From positions 1 to 53,340 of the forward strand of contig CALMRC010000128.1 in NCBI GenBank assembly GCA_937873275.1: a stretch of 53,340 nucleotides of DNA, written 5' to 3'. The DNA comes from an uncultured Spirochaetota bacterium. GTDB lineage: Bacteria; Spirochaetota; Spirochaetia; Treponematales; UBA12059. Below, one piece after another: positions 1 through 8,348 of this stretch (positions within the stretch are counted from its first letter, which is position 1; each line of letters opens with the position of its first letter). The notes below the pieces were generated by a model that was given only the letters and a program-made list of their open reading frames with translations, did not search any database and had not been told where the DNA came from. The translations under genes were made by a program, and so were the position numbers.

Positions 1-2
1 GC

Positions 3-1055
3 CTCCGGCCCTCCGGCACGGGATCCCTGGAGCTTCCCAACCTGGTCGCCGGGGGCCGGCAGGAGATCGGCCTGACCGTGCGCGCCCTGCCGGGCCTGCC
101 CGCCCGGCCCGGCCAGGAGACGGAGCTTCTATCTGTCCGCCTGGAATGGACCGACCCGGAAGGCGGGGAGAGTCGGGAGATCCGGCAGGCCATACGCGTC
201 CGGGCGGTCGAGGAACGGGACTTCGAGGCCCTGCCCTCGGACCCCGCCGCGGTGGAGACCCTGGCTCTGCTCCGGACGGCCCGGGCCAAGCGGGAGGCCC
301 TGGACGCTGTGGACCGGGGGGACGAGGCGGGGATCGCCCTCGCGATGGACCGGATTCGAAACATCCTGGCGGGAACCCCCGCCACGGCCCGGACGGAGCG
401 GGAGCGGGTCTCCCTGGCCTCCCTGGAGGAGGATCTCCGGCTCCGGAAGATGGCCAAGTTCCGCAAGAACGTGCACTACGAGTCCTATGCCCGGGGCCAC
501 GCCATGGACGAGTACAGGCTCTTCGGGCACTATTCCCGGAAAGCCCTGTTCATGGTCCGGGGTCGGCTGGACCTGCACGTCGGCAGCCTGGCCGGCTTCC
601 CCTGCGACGCGATCGTGAACTCCCGGTCCGACGAGCCCGCCTCGGGGCTGGACGAGGCCCTCCGGGCCGCGGGGGGCCCCGCCTTCCGGGCCGCCTGCGA
701 GGCGATCGGGGAGCTTCCCGCCGGAACGGCGGCGCTCACCGGAGGGGGAGCCCTCCCGGCTCCCGCGGTCATCCACGTGCGGGTCCCGGACTGGAGGGGA
801 GGCTCGGAGGGTGAACTGGAGGCTCTGGCGGAATGCTACGCCGCCTGCCTCCGCATCGCCGAGGAGCGGGGCTTCGGCCGCGTGGCGTTCCCGGTCCTGG
901 GAGCGGGGGGACGAGGATTCCCCGTACAGGCAGCGGTCTCGACGGGCCTGGGCGCCTGCGCCCTCTTCCTGCTCTCCCATCCCGCGGTCCGGAAGGCGAC
1001 CTTCGTCTGTCCCCCGGGACCCGCCGCCGAGTGGATACGGGATCAGCTGTCCTAG
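3..1055 (+). CDS. Macrodomain protein with VWA-protein-like N-terminal part (5' truncated)
   Basis: The reading frame is open to the left edge, so the gene starts outside the window. The first visible third resembles the beta-rich and helical C-terminal region of von Willebrand A proteins, with an LVAGGRQEI segment followed by a charged helical stretch; the VWA domain itself is not visible. The last 150 or so residues look like a macrodomain: CDAIVNSRSD corresponds to the usual AIVNAAN element, LPAGTAALTGGG to the substrate loop and FPVLGAGGRGFP to the second phosphate loop. Macrodomains bind or hydrolyse ADP-ribose derivatives. The asparagine is kept but the flanking residues differ, so binding without hydrolysis is possible. 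The next two genes downstream are a Nudix regulator and an ADP-ribosylglycohydrolase, which supports an ADP-ribose role. The macro call is fairly sure; the VWA part is a guess. Confidence 0.7.
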   Translation, partial: LRPSGTGSLELPNLVAGGRQEIGLTVRALPGLPARPGQETELLSVRLEWTDPEGGESREIRQAIRVRAVEERDFEALPSDPAAVETLALLRTARAKREALDAVDRGDEAGIALAMDRIRNILAGTPATARTERERVSLASLEEDLRLRKMAKFRKNVHYESYARGHAMDEYRLFGHYSRKALFMVRGRLDLHVGSLAGFPCDAIVNSRSDEPASGLDEALRAAGGPAFRAACEAIGELPAGTAALTGGGALPAPAVIHVRVPDWRGGSEGELEALAECYAACLRIAEERGFGRVAFPVLGAGGRGFPVQAAVSTGLGACALFLLSHPAVRKATFVCPPGPAAEWIRDQLS

Positions 1056-1099
1056 GATCGAAGATTTGACATGAACACGTCGAAGGAGGATCCGAGCCT

Positions 1100-1786
1100 A
1101 TGTACACCTACCCGTACCCCCACCCCGCGGTCACCGTGGACTGCGTTGTCTTCGGCCTGGACGAAGGGGAGCTCAAGGTCCTCCTGATCCAGCGGGACCT
1201 GGACCCCTTCGCGGGGAAATGGGCCCTCCCGGGGGGCTTCATCCGGATGGACGAGGACCTGGAGGCGGCCGCCCGCCGGGAACTGGAGGAGGAGACGGGG
1301 GTCAAGAAGCTGTACATCGAGCAGCTCGGGGCCTTCGGGACCCCCGGCCGGGATCCCCGGGAGCGGGTGGTCACCGTGGCCTGGTGGGCGGTGGTCAACC
1401 TCTACGAGCACGAGGTGAAGGCCTCCACGGACGCCCGGAACGCCGCCTGGTTCCCCGTGGAGGAGCTTCCCGCCCTGGCCTTCGACCATCCGGCCATCCT
1501 GGACGCCGCCCTGACCCGCCTTCGGGAGACCCTGAGACGGGAGCCCCTGGCTTTCGAGTTCCTGCCCCGGAAGTTCACCCTGACCCAGCTCCAGCGCTTC
1601 TACGAGACCGTCCTGGGCCGGTCCCTGGACAAGCGCAACTTCCGCAAGAAGGTCCTGTCCTACGGCCTGCTTGAGGAACTCGAGGAGTACGAGGTGGACG
1701 TGGCCCACCGGGCCGCCCAGCTCTATACCTTCCGCCGGGGACGGTACGAAGCGTTCCGGGAGGAAGGCAACCGGTTCCTGGTGTAA
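1100..1786 (+). CDS. Nudix-winged-helix regulator (NrtR-like)
   Basis: The 228-residue protein has an N-terminal Nudix domain and a C-terminal winged helix, the layout of NrtR-type regulators that sense ADP-ribose and repress NAD-synthesis genes. The Nudix box is complete: G, five residues, E, seven residues, then RELEEETGV, at about residues 45-67. Many NrtR repressors have lost catalytic residues, so this one may still be a hydrolase. The C-terminal part contains LTQLQRFYETVLGR and LDKRNFRKKVL, typical of the family's DNA-binding half. The start is supported by GAAGGAGG ten bases upstream. The ADP-ribosylglycohydrolase gene begins nine bases after the stop, so the two are probably cotranscribed. 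ADP-ribose pyrophosphatase activity is the alternative role. Confidence 0.85.
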   Translation: MYTYPYPHPAVTVDCVVFGLDEGELKVLLIQRDLDPFAGKWALPGGFIRMDEDLEAAARRELEEETGVKKLYIEQLGAFGTPGRDPRERVVTVAWWAVVNLYEHEVKASTDARNAAWFPVEELPALAFDHPAILDAALTRLRETLRREPLAFEFLPRKFTLTQLQRFYETVLGRSLDKRNFRKKVLSYGLLEELEEYEVDVAHRAAQLYTFRRGRYEAFREEGNRFLV

Positions 1787-1795
1787 GGAGGCGTC

Positions 1796-3859
1796 ATGCT
1801 GGGCGCGATTTCGGGGGACGTCCTGGGCTCGCTGTACGAGGCCTGGTCCGTGAAGGACAAGAACTTCCGGCTCTTCCACGAGCTGGACCGGCCCACGGAC
1901 GACTCCGTCCTCTCCCTGGCGGTGGCCCGGGCGATCCTGGACGCCGACGCGGAGGGCCGGATACCGGACTTCGAGGACTACGGGCGGGAACTCCGGGCCT
2001 TCGGCCGCCGCTACCCCGACGCGGGCTACGGAGGCTCCTTCCGGGCCTGGGTAAACGATCCCGCCGGAAAGCCCTACGAGAGCTTCGGAAACGGCTCGGC
2101 CATGCGGGCGAGCGCCGTGGGCTGGGCCTTCGGGGACCCGGAAACCGTCCTGGCCCAGGCGGAGCTCTCGGCCGCGCCCACCCACGGCCACCCGGAGGGG
2201 ATCAAAGGAGCCCAGGCCGTCGCCCTGGCGGTCCTCCGGGCCCGGACGGGGTCCTCGAAGGAGGAGATCCGCTCCGAGATTTCCCGCCGCTTCGGCTACG
2301 ACCTGGGCCGGACCGTGGACTCCATCCGGCCGGGCTACCCCTTCGAGGTGAGCTGCCAGGCCTCGGTCCCGGAGGCGATCGTCGCATTCCTGGATTCCCG
2401 GGACTGGGAGGACGCGGTGCGGAACGCCGTCTCCCTGGGGGGCGACGCGGACACCCAGGCCTGCATCGCCGGGGCGATCGCCGAGGCCTTCTACGGCGGG
2501 CTTCCGCCCCGGGTCCTTTCCTGGGTCCTGCCCAGGCTGGAGGCCGGCCTCCTTGGGACCCTCTCGGACTTCGCGCGCCGCTTCCTGCCCGCGGACCGGG
2601 CCGCGGCCGTGGCCGCCGAAATAGCCGCCCGGACTCTCCCCCGGGGGGTACCGGGGGTGGGCGGGAACCGGAAGGCCGGCGGAGCCCCCACAGTCGCGGG
2701 CGGCCGGAAGCGGCGCGGAGCGGAGCCTGCCGGAGACCCCGGCCGGGATCCCGAGGCCCGGCACCCCCGGGCCCCCGCCCCGTCCTATCGGGTGGTCCTG
2801 GCCGGTTCGACCCGGGCCCGGATCGCCGACTACGCCCGGCGCCTTTCCGCGGACAGGAGCATCGCGGGGGCCCGCCTCCGGGCGGCCCTGGCGGCCCTGC
2901 CCGTCGCGAAGCTTGATCCGGCCTGGCTCCTCGTCTCCCTACTGGCCACCAAGGAGCCCCGGATCTTCGCGGAGAGCGAGGTGGCCGGGGACGGCTCGGA
3001 CTGGACCCGGGAGGAGCTGGGGCTCCTGGGGGACATCGGCTTCGCGGTGCCCGTCACGGTCTTCGACGACGGCCGCCACTCCGACCCCCGGGTACACCCG
3101 AAACCCTTCGGGGCCACCCTCCTCTTCACCGCCGGGGCCCTGTTGGCGGGGGGGCGGGGATCCCCCGCCGACGGGGATGTCGCGCCCGGCGGCCGGATCG
3201 ACCCGGTCCGGTACGAGGCCCTCTACGAACGGCGGCTCCTCCCCCTCCTCCAGTACGCCAGCGCCGTCTCCGTCGCGGCGGGCCGGAAGGCCCTGGTCAC
3301 CGTGCCGGGCCTGGGCTGCGGCCAGTTCGCCGGACCCTTCCGTGGCCGCCTGGGGCCCTTCCTCCGGGACGCCCTTGCAGGCATTTTGAAGCGGCACGCG
3401 AAGAGCCTGCCGGGCATCCGGGCCGTCCGCCTCGACCCCTACGACGAGTGCGGGAACGAGGACCGCCGCCTCGGCCGGATCGCCTTCCGGGTCCGCCCCC
3501 TGGCGGTGAACGAGCGGAAGGGCACGGGGCTCGGCCTGCCCCAGCTCCTCCCGCCCCGGGACTACCAGGAGCCCGGGGACGACTTCTCGGACTGCGATCT
3601 CTTCAGCGTCGTCGCCTGGGACCACGTCTCCTGGCCCGGGAACGACTACTGGGCCGGGGCCCGGGCCACGGACGACGGGGTCAAGGCCGCGGCCACGGAC
3701 GCCATGTTCGCCCTCTCGGGCTTCCGGGGCCGCTACGACCCGGACACCTGCGGATACCTGCCGCCCCCGGGGGTCCGCGCCTGGGAGGACCTGGTCCGGG
3801 AGCACCGCCTGGTCCTGCGGGCCGTGGACAACGTAACGGTCGTCGGGGCGCCGGGATGA
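1796..3859 (+). CDS. ADP-ribosylglycohydrolase (DraG family) fused to an unknown C-terminal domain
   Basis: The 687-residue protein is more than twice the usual 250-300 residues of DraG-type hydrolases. Residues 1-275 are a complete DraG domain that should remove ADP-ribose from protein, nucleic acid or small molecules: TDDSVLSL at 34-41, GNGSAMRAS near 100, THGHPEG near 128 and GGDADTQACIAGAIAEA near 214 supply the two-metal site. A low-complexity Arg/Pro/Gly linker follows (about 283-328). Residues 331-687 are a separate globular domain containing VPGLGCGQFAGPFRGRLG near 503. That glycine-rich loop recalls atypical macrodomains such as the MavL/DUF4804 type, but this is only a suggestion. 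The RBS AAGGAGG lies five bases before the ATG. The stop overlaps a small downstream ORF by four bases. Confidence 0.85.
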   Translation: MLGAISGDVLGSLYEAWSVKDKNFRLFHELDRPTDDSVLSLAVARAILDADAEGRIPDFEDYGRELRAFGRRYPDAGYGGSFRAWVNDPAGKPYESFGNGSAMRASAVGWAFGDPETVLAQAELSAAPTHGHPEGIKGAQAVALAVLRARTGSSKEEIRSEISRRFGYDLGRTVDSIRPGYPFEVSCQASVPEAIVAFLDSRDWEDAVRNAVSLGGDADTQACIAGAIAEAFYGGLPPRVLSWVLPRLEAGLLGTLSDFARRFLPADRAAAVAAEIAARTLPRGVPGVGGNRKAGGAPTVAGGRKRRGAEPAGDPGRDPEARHPRAPAPSYRVVLAGSTRARIADYARRLSADRSIAGARLRAALAALPVAKLDPAWLLVSLLATKEPRIFAESEVAGDGSDWTREELGLLGDIGFAVPVTVFDDGRHSDPRVHPKPFGATLLFTAGALLAGGRGSPADGDVAPGGRIDPVRYEALYERRLLPLLQYASAVSVAAGRKALVTVPGLGCGQFAGPFRGRLGPFLRDALAGILKRHAKSLPGIRAVRLDPYDECGNEDRRLGRIAFRVRPLAVNERKGTGLGLPQLLPPRDYQEPGDDFSDCDLFSVVAWDHVSWPGNDYWAGARATDDGVKAAATDAMFALSGFRGRYDPDTCGYLPPPGVRAWEDLVREHRLVLRAVDNVTVVGAPG

Positions 3860-3972
3860 GGGGACCGAGACACGACGCCGCCCGGGAGCCCGAACTCCTG
3901 GAGGACCTGGACGAGGCCGCGGCTCGGGAGGCCCTGGGAAGCCGCGTGGATCCGGAGGCGATCGTGATGTAG
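3856..3972 (+). CDS. Small ORF coupled to the DraG fusion gene (38 aa)
   Basis: The ATG overlaps the preceding stop codon (ATGA), as between real coupled genes elsewhere in this window. The 38-residue product is acidic and helical, and ends in VDPEAIVM just before TAG. That ending looks like the lead-in to the YGSRARG motif of a minimal nucleotidyltransferase, so this could be the surviving N-terminus of a truncated gene. A functional microprotein or chance ORF is equally possible. Confidence 0.35.
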   Translation: MRGPRHDAAREPELLEDLDEAAAREALGSRVDPEAIVM

Positions 3973-3990
3973 CGAGCTACGGCGCCGGAT

Positions 3991-4040
3991 AAAAACGATG
4001 GAAAACGATGTAAAGACCATGAAAAACCATGTAAAAATGT
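3991..4040. repeat. Five degenerate 10-bp tandem repeats, AT-rich
   Basis: Five consecutive 10-base units read aaaaacgatg, gaaaacgatg, taaagaccat, gaaaaaccat and gtaaaaatgt. They form a local AT-rich patch in very GC-rich DNA, right after the small coupled ORF and before a GCGCGCGCGCC run. The 10-bp period would phase A-tracts with the helical turn and could bend DNA. No gene is visible in the 178-base gap around it. Confidence 0.6.
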
Positions 4041-4150
4041 TGGCGCGCGCGCCGGAGAAGGTCGAAGCCGCCGGCTCCCGCTGAAATCAACCGAATGGCA
4101 GGACCCGGCCGACAATCCCCGGGGCGGACGCCCGCGCCCCGGGGCCCGGT

Positions 4151-5533
4151 TCAGGGCTGGAAGGCCTCCAGCCCGTGGATGAAGCCGAAGCCCGCGATCA
4201 TGGCCGTGGGAAAGGCCAGGAGGTGGGTGTCCCCGAGGCCCGGGATCTCCGGCAGGCCGGGGGGCAGTTCGACCGGCGGCACCCAGAGGGGCGGGAGAAC
4301 GTTCGGCAATCCCTCCCAGGCCTCATAGGCGGCCTGCGCGTTCGCGGCGGGTACGATATCGTCCGCCGGGCAGTGGATCATCTGCAGGACCATCTCGGGC
4401 GTCCAGGAGAGGAAGAGCGTGTTGGCCCGGAGCTTCCGGTACACCGGTCCCGTCCCGGCCGCGAGTTCGGCCCGGAGGGCCGGCGTGAGCATGGCCCAGG
4501 GCATGTACCCGAACGGGGCCAGGGCGGCGGTGAGCTCGGCTCCGGAATGGCCGCCGGAGAACATCTCGTCCAAAGCCCCGGGCAGGGGAGGAACCAGGAG
4601 CCGCGCGTAATCCCAGTCCTCGGGATCGTCCTCGGCGTATACGGACGCGTATCCGAACACCGTGTAGGGAATATAGTAGGGCACCTTCACAACCGCGTAG
4701 TCACGGATCTGGTCCACCATCGTGCCGCACAGGTCATAGGATCCTGCGCAGGGCACCGCCGCCGTCACGGGCACGTTCGTCTTCTGGAACACCCGGGCGG
4801 CCGCCAGGGTCGCGAATCCGCCCTCCGAGTACCCGATGAGGTAGGTGCGTCCGTTGAACGACGGCGCGCCGGCGATGCCCGCCAGAACGCGTAGGGAGCG
4901 CTTGTAGACCTTCCGGACGGACTCCCCCAGGGACTGGTGCACGTACGGATGCGGTTCCGTGCTCAGGCCGAATCCCGGGTAGTCGGGCATGACGACGACG
5001 CACCCCGTGGACGCCATCAGGGCCCCGACGGTGCACTCCACGTAGTTCTGGAAGGCGCCCGCCACGTCCGGGCTTCCCAGCACGGACGAGACGGCCGGGT
5101 CGAATCGCGACGGAGCGCAGTCCCGATAGACCTGCGTGCCGTGCTGGAAACAGACGACCGGCGCTTCCAGCACGCCGGCCGGATCGTACGGCACCCACAT
5201 CAGACCGCTCTGGCCCTCGCAGGATACGGGAAGGCAGACCACGGGATACTCCGTCCCCGAGGCGAGTGCCAGGAACGCGGATCGCATGGTTCCCGTGATC
5301 GCGGCCAGGTAGGCCTCGAGCACCGCGGGATCGAACGATCCGCCGGTGACCTTCGGCAGGGCGGGTACCAGGGCGCGGGCGGACGGAGCGCCCAGGGAAT
5401 CGAGCCCGTCCAGGTACCGGTCCACGGGTATCGCGGAATCGGACAGGGAAACTCTCGGCTCCGTGGGCAGGGCGCAGCCGAGGACCAGGAGGACGACGAG
5501 GATCATCCCCCCCACAGGGAACATTCGTTTCAT
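4151..5533 (-). CDS. Lipoprotein alpha/beta hydrolase (secreted lipase/esterase type)
   Basis: I chose the ATG at 5533 because GGGAGG lies five bases upstream and because it places a lipoprotein signal at the N-terminus: MKR, a hydrophobic core, and the lipobox LVLGC. An upstream in-frame ATG at 5644 would bury that signal. The mature protein has an alpha/beta-hydrolase core: FQHGTQVYRD for the oxyanion region, the nucleophile elbow GYSEGG, CPADDIVPAANAQ with the likely acid and GDTHLLAFP with the likely histidine. The layout resembles secretory lipases that act on esters outside the cell. It is a single-gene unit on the minus strand, convergent with the ADP-ribose genes. The substrate cannot be read from sequence. 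Confidence 0.85.
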   Translation of the reverse strand: MKRMFPVGGMILVVLLVLGCALPTEPRVSLSDSAIPVDRYLDGLDSLGAPSARALVPALPKVTGGSFDPAVLEAYLAAITGTMRSAFLALASGTEYPVVCLPVSCEGQSGLMWVPYDPAGVLEAPVVCFQHGTQVYRDCAPSRFDPAVSSVLGSPDVAGAFQNYVECTVGALMASTGCVVVMPDYPGFGLSTEPHPYVHQSLGESVRKVYKRSLRVLAGIAGAPSFNGRTYLIGYSEGGFATLAAARVFQKTNVPVTAAVPCAGSYDLCGTMVDQIRDYAVVKVPYYIPYTVFGYASVYAEDDPEDWDYARLLVPPLPGALDEMFSGGHSGAELTAALAPFGYMPWAMLTPALRAELAAGTGPVYRKLRANTLFLSWTPEMVLQMIHCPADDIVPAANAQAAYEAWEGLPNVLPPLWVPPVELPPGLPEIPGLGDTHLLAFPTAMIAGFGFIHGLEAFQP

Positions 5534-5951
5534 GATTCCTCCCGAATGCGCGCGCCCGGAGTCGCGGCGCGCGGACGAACGAACCCATCGCGGCTCCCGA
5601 GAGGGAACCGCGATCATCGTCGCTTGGCAGTCGTTTGGAGGCATATACTATCGGGCGGCGACCGAGCCGGTGCCGTGGAAGCGAGGGGTCGGGCGCCGTG
5701 CGAGGCAGGGGGCACCGGCATCTCCAAGTATAGACCCGGTTCTCGGAAGGATCAAGAATCCGGGGGCAAGACCGCGGAAGTTCCCGTCCCCAGCGGCGGC
5801 GGGCGCGCCGTGTTCCCGGGAGGGGATCGGCCGGTACTGCGGGAAGCACATCCTCCCCCTGGCGCCCCGACCGGCCATGCCCGATACTTGAACCGAGGCG
5901 GCCGCGGCGGGAACCCAGTTTCCTTCGGCGCGGCCGGACAGGAGGCGATCG
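5534..5951. other. Intergenic region between divergent genes, no gene seen
   Basis: This 418-base gap separates the lipoprotein hydrolase (minus) from the ZIP-like gene (plus). It keeps high GC, and the frames open across it look like chance. A TTGGCA at 5624-5629 followed by TATACT at 5644-5649 is a weak plus-strand promoter candidate with a short 14-base spacer. I see no terminator hairpin or RNA structure. Confidence 0.4.
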
Positions 5952-7250
5952 ATGGATCCCCTCGCGATATCCCAGGCGCTCTCCGCGCTCCTCTTCGGGG
6001 CCCTGTCCGCGGGCAGCCTCCTGTTGGGCGCCTGGACGGGGATATTCCTCAAACCGCCGCCCCGGGTCTCCGCCGCGGTCATGGCCTTCGGGGCCGGGGC
6101 CCTCTTCGCGGCCCTCTCCCTGGAGCTGATCGGCGAGGCGGTGGAGCGGCTCCACGGCGTCTTCTGGCCGGTGGGACTCGGATGCGTGGCCGGGGGCGTC
6201 CTCTTCGTCACCCTGGACCACTTGGTGAACGGCGCGGGGGGCTTCCTCCGCAAGCGCTCGACCCTGGCGCGCCGCCTCCGGGCGGACCGGAAGAAGGACG
6301 TCCGCCGCCTCCTGGAGAGCCTGGCCAAGGTGCCCCTGTTCGCCAGCCTGCCCCCCGAGGAGGTCCGCAGCCTGGCGGACCAGGTGAACCGGGTGCGCTG
6401 CGACGCCGGCACCGCGGTCATCCGGACCGGGGAGCCCGGGGCCGAGCTCTACCTGGTGGAATCCGGCCGGCTCGAGGTGTCCCGGGCGGGGACGAAGCTC
6501 GCGGTGCTCGGACCGGGCGACATGGTCGGGGAGATGGCCCTCCTCACCGGGGAGACCCGCACGGCGGACGTGACGGCCCTGGAGGCGACGACCCTGCTCA
6601 CCCTGCGCAAGGAAGCCTTCGACCGGCTCCTGGCCGCGAATCCCCGGCTCCGGACGGCGGTGGAGCGCCTATCCGGCCAACGGAGGGAGGCCCTGGAGAA
6701 GGCGGCCGCCTCCGTGGATCCCGCGGCCTGGGCCCGGGCCGCGGGGTCCGGGGACTGGAAGCCCAGCTCCCTGGAGCTGGACGAGGCCTTCGCCCAGGCG
6801 GGGGGGAAGAAAAAAGGCGGGGCCCCCATGGGCATCTGGCTGGGTATCCTCCTGGACGGCGTCCCCGAGTCCGCGGTCATCGGGGCCAGCATGATCGGGG
6901 CCGAGAAGGCCAGCCTGGCCCTGATCCTGGGCCTCTTCATCGCGAACTACCCCGAGGCCCTGTCCAGCGCGGTGGGCATGCGGAAGATGGGCATGTCGGT
7001 GTGGAGGATCACCGCCCTCTGGGGCTCCATCGTGGCCCTGACCGCGGTCGGCGCGGGAATCGGCAACCTGGCCTTCCGCTCGGCCCCCCCGGAGCTCGTG
7101 GCCCTCTTCGAGAGCCTGGCCGCGGGCTCCATGCTGGCCATGCTGGCGGAGACCATGATGCCGGAGGCCTACGAGCACGGCGGCTCCGTCACCGGCATGG
7201 CAACGATCCTGGGCTTCGTGTCCGCTGTCTTCCTCCGGGTGGCGGGGTGA
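5952..7250 (+). CDS. ZIP-like membrane protein with an inserted cyclic-nucleotide-binding domain
   Basis: The 432-residue protein begins with three hydrophobic helices (about 5-105). A CRP-type cyclic-nucleotide-binding domain follows at about 115-240, with VPLFASLPPEEV, AGTAVIRTGEPG, LYLVESGRLEV, GPGDMVGEMALLTGETRTADV. A polar linker leads to five more membrane helices from about 290. The second half resembles the ZIP/GufA transporter core, but its motifs are LDGVPESAVIGAS and ANYPEALSS, where ZIP proteins normally have HNxPEG. The usual metal-binding histidines are therefore missing. The RBS AGGAGG lies six bases before the ATG. The cytoplasmic nucleotide domain probably gates or tethers the membrane part. 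Metal transport is not assured. Confidence 0.75.
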   Translation: MDPLAISQALSALLFGALSAGSLLLGAWTGIFLKPPPRVSAAVMAFGAGALFAALSLELIGEAVERLHGVFWPVGLGCVAGGVLFVTLDHLVNGAGGFLRKRSTLARRLRADRKKDVRRLLESLAKVPLFASLPPEEVRSLADQVNRVRCDAGTAVIRTGEPGAELYLVESGRLEVSRAGTKLAVLGPGDMVGEMALLTGETRTADVTALEATTLLTLRKEAFDRLLAANPRLRTAVERLSGQRREALEKAAASVDPAAWARAAGSGDWKPSSLELDEAFAQAGGKKKGGAPMGIWLGILLDGVPESAVIGASMIGAEKASLALILGLFIANYPEALSSAVGMRKMGMSVWRITALWGSIVALTAVGAGIGNLAFRSAPPELVALFESLAAGSMLAMLAETMMPEAYEHGGSVTGMATILGFVSAVFLRVAG

Positions 7251-7342
7251 TTCGGAATTTTGAACCCATCGGTTACCAGGATGAATTCTGGAAACCGCGA
7301 TAGAATCCTGTATGCAGAATCATTACAAAGGAGCGTCCCTTC

Positions 7343-8323
7343 ATGAAGATCCACGTCATCGGCTGCGGCAACGCCTTTTCCAGCGAGTCCTTCAACCAGT
7401 CCTTCGTGATCGAGGAGGCCGGCCGGCGCCTGCTCATCGACTGCGGCATGCAGACCCCCCAGGCCCTGGTCACGGCCCGGTACAAGCCCCAGGACATCCA
7501 CGACATCTACGTGAGCCACCTACACGCGGACCATGTCGGGGGCCTGGAGTACTTCGCCTTCGCCCGGTACGACTGGGCCAAGCATCCCCGGTCCTGGCGG
7601 GAGGGCAACTACGCCCCCCGACTCATCGGCAACGTCCAGCTCCTCCGGGACCTCTGGGACAAGACCCTCCGGGGAGGGCTGGAGTCCATGGAGGGATTCG
7701 TCTCGGACCTGGAGACCTTCTTCGAGCCGGTCCCCGTCGAGCCGAACAAGCGCTTCGAGTGGCAGGGCTGGACGGTGGACCTGATCCAGCAGATCCACAT
7801 CATGTCCGGCTCGGTGATCATGCCCTCCTTCGGCATCCTCTTCAGCCGGACGGGGCGAAAGTCCGTGTACTTCGTGACGGACAGCCAGCACTGCTCGCCC
7901 CGGCAGATCGAGGAGTACTACAAGCGGGCGGACCTGATCTTCCAGGACTGCGAGTGCACGGGCATCGACCTTCGCTTCCCCGAGGGCGCCAAGACCTACG
8001 TCCAGGACGGGATCCCGAAAGCCTGGCCGGAAGACGAGATGGAGGCCCTGGACCTCCTGGCCCGGGGCATCGAACCCGAGAAATGGACCCGGTACAAGTT
8101 CTCCTCCGGGGTTCATGCGAACTACGCCCAGTTGGCGGGCTACGAGAGCGCGAACTCGATAAAGCTGGATCCCCAGGTCAAGGCCAAGATGTGGCTCTCC
8201 CACTACCAGGACTACGTCCTCATCGGGAAGGACCACTTCGGCAACGAGGTCGACTGGTCGGCGGAGGCGAAGAGGGACGGCTTCGCGGGCTTCGTGAAGC
8301 TGGGCCAGAGGTTCGAGGCCTGA
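7343..8323 (+). CDS. Metallo-beta-lactamase-fold hydrolase (RNase Z-like)
   Basis: The 326-residue protein starts with the typical IHVIGCGNAF strand-turn and has the metal motif HLHADHVGG at about residues 57-65. LIDCGMQTPQAL, FVTDSQH and DCECTG provide further conserved positions, and a late histidine, for example in LSHYQDYV, would complete the site. The fold suits a phosphodiesterase or ribonuclease Z-like enzyme, but the natural substrate is not evident. The ATG is preceded by AAAGGAG ten bases upstream. The gene stands alone, convergent with the acetyltransferase gene 25 bases downstream. Confidence 0.8.
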   Translation: MKIHVIGCGNAFSSESFNQSFVIEEAGRRLLIDCGMQTPQALVTARYKPQDIHDIYVSHLHADHVGGLEYFAFARYDWAKHPRSWREGNYAPRLIGNVQLLRDLWDKTLRGGLESMEGFVSDLETFFEPVPVEPNKRFEWQGWTVDLIQQIHIMSGSVIMPSFGILFSRTGRKSVYFVTDSQHCSPRQIEEYYKRADLIFQDCECTGIDLRFPEGAKTYVQDGIPKAWPEDEMEALDLLARGIEPEKWTRYKFSSGVHANYAQLAGYESANSIKLDPQVKAKMWLSHYQDYVLIGKDHFGNEVDWSAEAKRDGFAGFVKLGQRFEA

Positions 8324-8348
8324 GGACGGGATCCGGCCGGCGGGAATT

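Noticed and set aside
1052-2764. A 570-codon minus-strand frame over the Nudix and DraG genes
   Set aside because: It is a low-complexity Gly/Pro/Arg/Val-rich shadow of two well-supported plus-strand genes, as is usual in high-GC DNA. The same holds for long antisense frames over cheA, mcp and the kinases.
5534-5644. Upstream start for the lipoprotein hydrolase
   Set aside because: It would add 37 Arg-rich residues before a clear lipoprotein signal and ignore the GGGAGG that lies at the right distance from the ATG at 5533.
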